A stretch of DNA of 46,738 nucleotides from an uncultured Massilia sp. (GTDB lineage Bacteria > Pseudomonadota > Gammaproteobacteria > Burkholderiales > Burkholderiaceae). Positions 24,272 to 30,070 of this stretch are shown here, in pieces; position 1 is the first letter of the stretch, and each line of letters begins with the position of its first letter. Made by a program: the position numbers and the translations under genes. The stretch covers positions 1 to 46,738 of the forward strand of contig CAMLMV010000053.1 in the NCBI GenBank assembly GCA_946481275.1. Reading direction: 5' to 3'. The notes beneath the pieces were generated by a model, which did not search any database, was not told where the DNA came from, and was given only the letters and a program-made list of their open reading frames with translations.

Positions 24272-25441
24272 TTATTTACCCTGGGCCGCATTGTTGGCGG
24301 CGCTGGCGACGCGCGATGCCGCGGCCATTTCCACCTTCTGCCCATCCTTCAGGGTCGAGCCCGGGTGGCGCAGCACGGTGTCGCCGGACGCCAGGCCGTT
24401 CTTGATTTCGAAATTGCCGGTGCGCGGATCGCGCGAGCCCACCGTCAGGTCGATCTTCGCCAGCTGGCCGCCCTTCACTTTCCAGGCATACGTCTTGTCG
24501 CCGGCCTTGACCATCGCGGATTCCGGCAAGGTGATCGCGTCGGACAGCTCGGCGTCGATGCGGCCCTCGGCATACAGGCCGGCCACGCGCGGACGCGCCT
24601 CGTTATTGAAGCCGACGAGCACCTCGACCTGGCGGGTGATGTCGTTCGCGGACGGGTCGATGCGCTTGACGATGCCGGTGAATTTTTGCTCGCCGTAACC
24701 ATTGACGCGGAAGAAGACCGGCTGGCCGACCTTGACGGCGGCGATCTTGTCGGCCGACACGCGGCCTTCGAAGCGCATGCTCGTCGGATCGATCACCTTC
24801 AGCAATTCCTTGCCGATGGCAGCCGTGTCGCCGGGGGAGACTTTACGGTCGGAAACGATGCCGTCGAACGGCGCGCGCACGACGGTGCGGGTCACCTGCT
24901 GCTGGGCGGCCACGAGGCGTGCCTTTGCGGCCGACAGTTCGCTCTGGGCGCTGTTGCGGCGCACTTCGGCGTCGTCCAGCGCCTGGGCGGACGTCATGCC
25001 GGATGCGCGCAGCGTCTTCAGGCGCTCGAGGGCGCGGTTGGACTGCTCCAGGGCCTGCGTGGCGGCGCGCTGGGCTTCCTGGGCGGACATCAGGCTGTCG
25101 CGGATCGACGTCTCGTCCAGCTTGACGAGCACGTCACCCTTCTTGACCGGGTCGCCGTTCTCTTTCAGGACCTGCAGCACGATGGCGGACACTTCCGCGC
25201 GCAGGTCGGCCTTGCGTTCCGGCTGGATCGAGCCGGTGATCACCGGGCCGTTCGCGAGCGCACTGCTCTGCACGGTCAGGACATCCTCGGGGGCGACGAG
25301 CAGCTGGACGGCCTTGCCATCCTTCTGCTTGGCATCCGCCTGCGCGTTGGCGGCGTCGGGCTTGGCAGGGTCCTTGTCGTGTTTGCCGCACGCACTGAGT
25401 GCGGAAGCAATGGCAAGGAAGATTATAGTTTTGCGCAGCAT
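24272..25441 (-). CDS. RND efflux periplasmic adaptor (membrane fusion protein), lipoprotein
   Basis: A 389-residue HlyD/AcrA-type adaptor that bridges the permease to an outer-membrane channel. The signal MLRKTIIFLAIASALSACGK has lipobox LSAC and Cys18 for lipid anchoring. After a charged low-complexity linker (about 20-45) come the lipoyl/barrel-sandwich part (LRAEVSAIVLQVLKENGDPV, KGDVLVKLDE), an alpha-helical hairpin (about 110-170), the second lipoyl half (VRAPFDGIVSDRKVSPGDT), a beta-barrel and a C-terminal proximal domain (TVGSRDPRTGNFEIKNGLAS). The pair forms an operon. A sigma70-like promoter with palindromic and repeated elements lies just upstream. Confidence 0.94.
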   Translation of the reverse strand: MLRKTIIFLAIASALSACGKHDKDPAKPDAANAQADAKQKDGKAVQLLVAPEDVLTVQSSALANGPVITGSIQPERKADLRAEVSAIVLQVLKENGDPVKKGDVLVKLDETSIRDSLMSAQEAQRAATQALEQSNRALERLKTLRASGMTSAQALDDAEVRRNSAQSELSAAKARLVAAQQQVTRTVVRAPFDGIVSDRKVSPGDTAAIGKELLKVIDPTSMRFEGRVSADKIAAVKVGQPVFFRVNGYGEQKFTGIVKRIDPSANDITRQVEVLVGFNNEARPRVAGLYAEGRIDAELSDAITLPESAMVKAGDKTYAWKVKGGQLAKIDLTVGSRDPRTGNFEIKNGLASGDTVLRHPGSTLKDGQKVEMAAASRVASAANNAAQGK

Positions 25442-25505
25442 TTCTTGGTTCCCCCGAGGATGGACTCGTTACCTGTAAAAATAAGAATATAAAAGGCCAG
25501 CGCGC

Positions 25506-25534
25506 AGTATCGAATAGGCGGTCTTGACCGTCAA
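25506..25534 (-). promoter_or_regulatory. Candidate promoter of the RND efflux operon
   Basis: On the reverse strand TTGACG (25534-25529) and GATACT (25511-25506) are 17 bases apart and match the consensus at 5/6 and 4/6 positions. The start site would fall near 25499, about 58 bases before the adaptor ATG. The -35 hexamer lies inside a perfect palindrome. Confidence 0.5.
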
Positions 25535-25540
25535 TTGACG
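25529..25540. promoter_or_regulatory. Palindrome CGTCAATTGACG overlapping the RND promoter -35
   Basis: A perfect 12-bp palindrome covers the -35 hexamer. Next to it, GGTCTTGACC (25519-25528) is a second short inverted repeat. A dimeric repressor bound here would block RNA polymerase, as TetR- or MarR-type regulators do at many efflux operons. No regulator gene lies beside the operon, so the protein is unknown. Confidence 0.45.
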
Positions 25541-25560
25541 TTTCGGCAAAGCGCGGTTTT

Positions 25561-25617
25561 GGTGGGATGAACTGCAGATAGGCGGGATGAAATGCGTTTG
25601 GCCGAGGTTGAATTGCG
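25561..25617. repeat. Direct repeats upstream of the RND promoter
   Basis: GGTGGGATGAACTGC (25561-25575) and GGCGGGATGAAATGC (25581-25595) agree at 13 of 15 positions and are spaced exactly 20 bases start to start, about two helical turns. A weaker third copy, GAGGTTGAATTGC, lies at 25604-25616. They sit 27-85 bases upstream of the -35 hexamer, an activator-like position. Confidence 0.6.
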
Positions 25618-25681
25618 CGAAAAAAGGGACAACGCGCGGACAGGCGGCGGACAGGGCGGACGTCCGCCACCTGGTAACGGC

Positions 25682-26101
25682 TTACTGGACGAGCAGGCGA
25701 TAGACCAGGTTCCCCATCAGTATCCCGGTCACGATCCCGCCGCCGATTTCGACGAGCGTATGGCCCATCCGCTCGCGCAGGGTTGTGTGGCCGGCTTGTC
25801 CCGCGGCCAGGCGGTTGATGGCGGCGGCCTGGCGGCCGACGTGCTGGCGCAGGCTGTTGGCGTCGATCATCACGATGAAGCACAGGGTGACGGCCACGCC
25901 GAACGCCGGATGGCCGATGCCCTCGCGCAGGGCGATCAGCGTCGCCATGCTGGTGACGGTGGCGCTGTGGTTGCTCGGAAAGCCGCCATTGCCGACCAGG
26001 TTGAACGCCCAGCGCCCCTGGCGCGCACTGTTGATGAGGAATTTGATCGGGCCGACCACGAGCCAGGTCAGCACCGGGGTGACCAGATAAGAGACATCCA
26101 T
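25682..26101 (-). CDS. Divergent PAP2 family (DUF212) membrane protein
   Basis: A 139-residue integral membrane protein of the DUF212/YuiD family, a divergent relative of PAP2 lipid phosphatases. Signatures are GGFPSNHSATVTSMATLIAL with the PSNHSA motif (about residues 44-49), VTLCFIVMIDANSLRQHVGRQ with the Asp-Ala and Arg-His pair, and LRERMGHTLVEIGGGIVTG with MGHTLVE near the end. The SxH...RxH pattern matches the phosphatase active-site style, but activity has not been shown for most members. ATG 26101 was preferred; a TTG at 26116 would add five residues without a better ribosome site. The neighbour at 26277 is divergent. Confidence 0.85.
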   Translation of the reverse strand: MDVSYLVTPVLTWLVVGPIKFLINSARQGRWAFNLVGNGGFPSNHSATVTSMATLIALREGIGHPAFGVAVTLCFIVMIDANSLRQHVGRQAAAINRLAAGQAGHTTLRERMGHTLVEIGGGIVTGILMGNLVYRLLVQ

Positions 26102-26276
26102 GTGAAATCCATTCAAGGGGAAACGGGAGGCATGACGCCGGGCGGCATTATGGCAGATGCGATGTCACGTGAGCAATTCGCGCTGTGGCGATCGATGCGC
26201 CCGCCAAAGTGGGAAACGGGGTAAGATGCGCAGCGTGGTCATTCAGACAATGCGCATACAAGAACTGGAGAAGTAG

Positions 26277-27317
26277 ATGCAACATTTCAGGCTGTCGTTC
26301 GTCGTCACCGCCATCCTGCTGGGACTGGCCGGCTGGTGGGGCTTTTCCCACGGTGGCACCGCCGGCCTCCTGCAAGCGCTGTGGATCGCGGCCGTGCTGG
26401 GCGTGCTCGAGATCTCGCTGTCGTTCGACAACGCCGTCGTCAACGCGTCCGTCCTGCGCAACTGGAACGCGTTCTGGCAAAAGCTGTTCCTCACGGTCGG
26501 CATCATCGTCGCCGTGTTCGGCATGCGCCTGCTGTTTCCCCTTCTCATCGTGTCGGTGGCGACGGGCCTGGGCCTGATCGACGTCTGGCACATGGCCGTC
26601 AACAACCCGGACGAGTACGCCCGCAACCTGACGTCGCGCCATGCCGAAGTGGCCGCGTTCGGCGGCGCATTCCTGTTGCTGGTCTTCCTCAACTTCCTGT
26701 TCGACGAGGAAAAGGAACTCCACTGGCTGGGCTGGATCGAAGAAAAGGTCGGCAAGTACGGCTCGGAAGGCCTCGCCATCCTGCTCACCCTGCTGGCCGT
26801 GTTCGGCTGCATGAGCCTCGTGCCGCAGGACCGCAAGCTGTCCACGCTCATCGCGGGCGTCGTCGGCGTGCTCGTGTACGTGGGCGTGAACTGGTTTTCC
26901 GGACTGCTGGAGGAAGAGGAATCCGATCCGGCCGTGGGCAAGCTGATCTCGCAGGGCAGCATCGGCGGCTTTTTATACCTGGAAGTGCTGGACGCGTCGT
27001 TCAGCTTCGACGGCGTGATCGGCGCGTTCGCGATCACGAACGACGTCGTCGTGATCATGCTGGGCCTGGCCATCGGCGCCATGTTCGTGCGGTCGCTGAC
27101 CGTGTTCCTCGTGCACAAGGGCACGCTGGAAGAATTCGTCTTCCTCGAACACGGCGCGCACTACGCGATCGGCATCCTGGCCCTGATCATGTTCGCCAGC
27201 GTCGAGTACGAGATTCCCGAATGGTTCACCGGCCTGTCCGGCGTGGCCTTCATCCTGGTATCGCTGTGGTCGTCGATCCGCTACAAGAAGCGCGAGCAGC
27301 TCGAGTCGGCGACCTGA
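26277..27317 (+). CDS. DUF475 / TerC-like integral membrane protein
   Basis: A 346-residue polytopic membrane protein of the DUF475 family within the TerC/Alx superfamily. About nine hydrophobic segments are visible. Two acidic membrane motifs stand out: LEISLSFDNAVVNASV (Glu45, Asp51, Asn52) and YLEVLDASFSFDGVIGAFAI (about residues 234-253). They resemble each other and fit an inverted repeat with metal-coordinating acids, as proposed for TerC/Alx manganese exporters. The charged cytoplasmic loop FDEEKELHWLGWIEEKVGKYG lies between the halves. ATG 26277 follows GGAGAAGTAG. A TerD protein is encoded 41 bases downstream, reproducing the TerC-TerD pairing of tellurite-resistance gene sets. Metal transport is inference. 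Confidence 0.87.
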   Translation: MQHFRLSFVVTAILLGLAGWWGFSHGGTAGLLQALWIAAVLGVLEISLSFDNAVVNASVLRNWNAFWQKLFLTVGIIVAVFGMRLLFPLLIVSVATGLGLIDVWHMAVNNPDEYARNLTSRHAEVAAFGGAFLLLVFLNFLFDEEKELHWLGWIEEKVGKYGSEGLAILLTLLAVFGCMSLVPQDRKLSTLIAGVVGVLVYVGVNWFSGLLEEEESDPAVGKLISQGSIGGFLYLEVLDASFSFDGVIGAFAITNDVVVIMLGLAIGAMFVRSLTVFLVHKGTLEEFVFLEHGAHYAIGILALIMFASVEYEIPEWFTGLSGVAFILVSLWSSIRYKKREQLESAT

Positions 27318-27358
27318 AATACCGTAGTCCGTAGTCATATCATCAGAAAGGAAGCAAG

Positions 27359-27934
27359 ATGGCGATCAGTTTGCAGAAAGGCGGCAACGTCAACCTGTCC
27401 AAGGAAGATCCGAACCTGAAAAAGGTCATCATCGGCCTCGGCTGGGACCCGCGCGCCACCGACGGCGCCACCTTCGACCTCGACGGCAGCGCCTTCCTGC
27501 TGCGCGGCGACGGCAAGGTGCGCGGCGATGCCGACTTCATCTTCTACAACAACCTGCAGTCCAGCGACGGTTCCGTCAAGCACACGGGCGACAACCGCAC
27601 GGGCCAGGGCGAAGGCGACGACGAACGTGTCCTCGTCGACCTGACGCGGGTGCCGCCGGACGTCGAAAAAATCGCGTTCGCCGTCACCATCCACGAAGCC
27701 GACCAGCGCCGCCAGAACTTCGGCATGGTCGCACGCGCCTTCATCCGCTGCCTGAACGCGGACGGCGAGCGCGAGATCGCCCGCTACGACCTGTCGGAAG
27801 ACAGCTCGACGGAGACGGCGATGATCTTCGGCGAACTGTACCGCTACGGCAACGAGTGGAAATTCCGCGCCGTGGGCCAGGGCTACAACGGCGGCCTCGG
27901 GCCCCTCGCCCGCTCGTTCGGGGTGAACGTCTAA
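27359..27934 (+). CDS. TerD family calcium-binding stress protein
   Basis: A 191-residue cytoplasmic TerD/TerE/CABP protein. It starts [20 protein letters not shown] and has the double calcium-binding acidic loops: [20 protein letters not shown] (about residues 29-48), and [13 protein letters not shown] followed by [14 protein letters not shown] (about 59-94). The C-terminal [20 protein letters not shown] is also standard. Members accompany TerC-like membrane proteins in tellurite, phage and colicin resistance loci and in general stress loci. AGGAAG precedes ATG 27359. A perfect hairpin (27958-27979) follows the gene, so DUF475-TerD is probably a two-gene unit. Confidence 0.93.
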   Translation: MAISLQKGGNVNLSKEDPNLKKVIIGLGWDPRATDGATFDLDGSAFLLRGDGKVRGDADFIFYNNLQSSDGSVKHTGDNRTGQGEGDDERVLVDLTRVPPDVEKIAFAVTIHEADQRRQNFGMVARAFIRCLNADGEREIARYDLSEDSSTETAMIFGELYRYGNEWKFRAVGQGYNGGLGPLARSFGVNV

Positions 27935-27957
27935 GACTGGCCTAATTGACAATTCCG

Positions 27958-27979
27958 GCGCCCATGTCAGAATGGGCGC
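27958..27979 (+). terminator. Hairpin after the TerD gene
   Basis: GCGCCCAT (27958-27965) pairs perfectly with ATGGGCGC (27972-27979) over a six-base loop, 24 bases after the TerD stop. Only a weak T content follows (ccttgtc), so termination may be incomplete. Confidence 0.5.
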
Positions 27980-28017
27980 GCCTTGTCACGCCCGTAACCT
28001 TAATCCCATACACGACC

Positions 28018-28422
28018 ATGCCCAAAACCCTGCCGCGCCGCGCCATCGCCATCCTCGCCTCCGTCATCGTTGCCGCCGTGGCGTTGTTCGCCCTGTACAC
28101 GTGGATCGTGTTGAACTGGTCGTATTCGGAAGGCGAACGGGCCGGCTACCTGCAGAAACTGTCGCGCAAGGGCTGGCTGTGCAAGACGTGGGAAGGCGAG
28201 ATCCTGCTGTCCAGCATGCCCGGCGCGATCCCCGAGCGCTTCAATTTCACCGTGCGCGACGAGAACGTCGTGCGCCAGCTGCAGGCCGCCATGGGCCAGC
28301 GCGTGCAGCTGACCTATTCGCAGCACATCGGCATCCCGACCTCGTGCTTCGGCGAGACGGAATACTTCGTCGACAAGGCCGTCGTCGGCGGATCGAACCC
28401 GGTGGCGCCCAGCAATATGTGA
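28018..28422 (+). CDS. Small membrane-anchored protein of unknown function
   Basis: A 134-residue protein with one N-terminal hydrophobic helix, AIAILASVIVAAVALFALYT (about residues 9-28), after a short basic start MPKTLPRR. The rest is probably periplasmic: a GERAGYLQKLSRKGWLCKTW stretch, EGEILLSSMPGAIPERFNF, then VRQLQAAMGQRVQLTYSQH and the end CFGETEYFVDKAVV. Two cysteines (about 55 and 117) could pair outside the membrane. It looks like a conserved beta-rich domain family of short anchored proteins; I cannot name a function. ATG 28018 is preferred over an in-frame ATG at 27946, which lies within the preceding hairpin region. Confidence 0.7.
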   Translation: MPKTLPRRAIAILASVIVAAVALFALYTWIVLNWSYSEGERAGYLQKLSRKGWLCKTWEGEILLSSMPGAIPERFNFTVRDENVVRQLQAAMGQRVQLTYSQHIGIPTSCFGETEYFVDKAVVGGSNPVAPSNM

Positions 28423-28447
28423 CGCGCTGTTGCGTCGCTTTTGTTAA

Positions 28448-28472
28448 AGAAATGTTATACGCAAACATTTCT
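28448..28472. promoter_or_regulatory. AT-rich perfect inverted repeat upstream of the halogenase gene
   Basis: AGAAATGTT (28448-28456) and AACATTTCT (28464-28472) are perfect complements with a 7-base centre, in a locally AT-rich island. It lies 62 bases before the halogenase ATG, near a weak promoter candidate (TTGCCG at 28474-28479 and TACACT at 28498-28503, 18 bases apart). It is a plausible dimer operator; the regulator is unknown. Confidence 0.5.
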
Positions 28473-28534
28473 GTTGCCGGGCAAGAGGTCCCTACCCTAC
28501 ACTCTCCTGAGCGAGCAATACAACAGGAGACATC

Positions 28535-30058
28535 ATGCAACAAAACCCCATCCGCAAAATCGTCATCGTGGGGGGCGGCACCGCCGGCTGGATGACCGCG
28601 GCACCGCTGGCCCTGCGTCTCGGCCAGCGCTGCGAGATCGTACTGGTGGAGTCGCCGGACATCGGCACGATCGGCGTGGGCGAAGCGACGCTGCCGACGA
28701 TCCGCTACTATAACGCCGCCCTCCAGCTGGACCACGCGGACTTCATCAAGAAGACCCAGGCCAGCTTCAAGCTCGGCATCGAATTCAAGGACTGGGGTCA
28801 CCTCGGGAACCGCTTCTTCCACGGCTTCGGCGACTTCGGCCCGCCCATCAACGGCATCCAGGCGCACCATTACTGGCTGCGCCTCGCGCGCTCCTTCGAC
28901 CACATGCCGGCCCTGGAAAACTGGTCGATGGCGTCGGTCATGGCGCGCGAGAACAAGTTCACGATGCCGAACGACTCGCAGCCGGGCGCCACGGACGCCT
29001 ATTCGTTCGGCTACCATTTCGACGCCGGCCTGTACGCCGCCTTCCTGCGCGACTACGCGATGGCGCGCGGCGCGAAGCGCGTCGAAGGCACGATCACCAC
29101 TGTCGAGCAGCACCCGGAGACGGGCTTCGTCACGGCCGTGCGCCTGGCCGACGGCCGCACGCTCGACGGCGACCTGTTCATCGACTGCTCGGGCTTCCGC
29201 GGCCTGCTGATCGAAGGCGCGCTGAAGGCCGGGTACGACGACTGGAGCGAGCACCTGCCCTGCAACAGCGCCCTCGCCGTCCCATGCGCGCGCGTCGAAC
29301 CGCTCACGCCCTATACCCGGTCGACGGCCAAGGACGCGGGCTGGCTGTGGCGCATTCCGCTGCAGCACCGCACCGGCAACGGCCACGTGTACAGCAACGC
29401 GTTCACGACGGACGACAAGGCGCGCCAGGACCTGCTCGATGGCCTCGACGGCGCCGCGCTGGACGAGCCGCGCCAGCTGCGCTTCGTCACCGGCAAGCGC
29501 AAGAAATCGTGGGTCAAGAACGTCGTGGCGATCGGGCTGTCGGCCGGCTTCGTGGAACCGCTGGAATCGACCAGCATCAGCCTGATCGAAACGGCCGTCG
29601 GCACCCTGATCGAACAGTTCCCGGACCGCGATTTCCGTCCCGAACTGGCGGATGAATTCAACCGGATCATCGGCAGCCGCTACGAGTCGATCCGCGACTT
29701 CATCGTCATGCACTACAAGCTGACGAAGCGCGACGACACCGAATTCTGGCGCTATTGCGCGAACATGGCCATCCCCGATTCGCTCGCGCACCAGATCGAG
29801 CTGTTCCGCGAAACGGGCCGCGTCGCGATCCTCGACCGCGACAGTTTTCTGCTCCCCTCGTTCGTCGCGATGCTGGTCGGCCTCGGTGTCGAGCCGAAAC
29901 GCTACGATCCGTTCGCGGACGACGTCGACATGCGCCAGCTGCATGGCCACTTCGCCGGCCTGCGCGACCTGATCGCGCAGACGGTGGCCAAGTTGCCGGG
30001 GCACGGGGCGTTCCTGGAGAAGAACGCGAAAGCGCCGCCGGTGGGCAAGGCGGCGTAA
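28535..30058 (+). CDS. Flavin-dependent tryptophan halogenase family protein
   Basis: A 507-residue member of the PrnA/RebH-type halogenase family, which uses FADH2, O2 and chloride or bromide to make HOX that is passed to a lysine near the substrate. All key parts are present: the FAD motif VGGGTAGWM (residues 12-20), Lys79 in SFKLGIEF (PrnA also uses Lys79), WLWRIP at 270-275 fitting WxWxIP, and GFVEPLESTS with Glu344 at the PrnA Glu346 position. IGVGEATLPT near residue 50 is standard. CAGGAGA precedes the ATG. No flavin reductase, peptide synthetase or TonB-dependent receptor lies next to it, so the substrate is unknown. Many proteobacterial paralogues act on indoles or peptides, or are linked to carbohydrate uptake genes. 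Confidence 0.92.
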   Translation: MQQNPIRKIVIVGGGTAGWMTAAPLALRLGQRCEIVLVESPDIGTIGVGEATLPTIRYYNAALQLDHADFIKKTQASFKLGIEFKDWGHLGNRFFHGFGDFGPPINGIQAHHYWLRLARSFDHMPALENWSMASVMARENKFTMPNDSQPGATDAYSFGYHFDAGLYAAFLRDYAMARGAKRVEGTITTVEQHPETGFVTAVRLADGRTLDGDLFIDCSGFRGLLIEGALKAGYDDWSEHLPCNSALAVPCARVEPLTPYTRSTAKDAGWLWRIPLQHRTGNGHVYSNAFTTDDKARQDLLDGLDGAALDEPRQLRFVTGKRKKSWVKNVVAIGLSAGFVEPLESTSISLIETAVGTLIEQFPDRDFRPELADEFNRIIGSRYESIRDFIVMHYKLTKRDDTEFWRYCANMAIPDSLAHQIELFRETGRVAILDRDSFLLPSFVAMLVGLGVEPKRYDPFADDVDMRQLHGHFAGLRDLIAQTVAKLPGHGAFLEKNAKAPPVGKAA

Positions 30059-30070
30059 CCGCCCCGCCGC

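Noticed and set aside
27946..27974. TTGACA (27946) with CAGAAT 16 bases later as a promoter for the small membrane protein
   Set aside because: The -10 overlaps the stem of a perfect hairpin that more likely ends the TerD transcript; retained only as a weak possibility.
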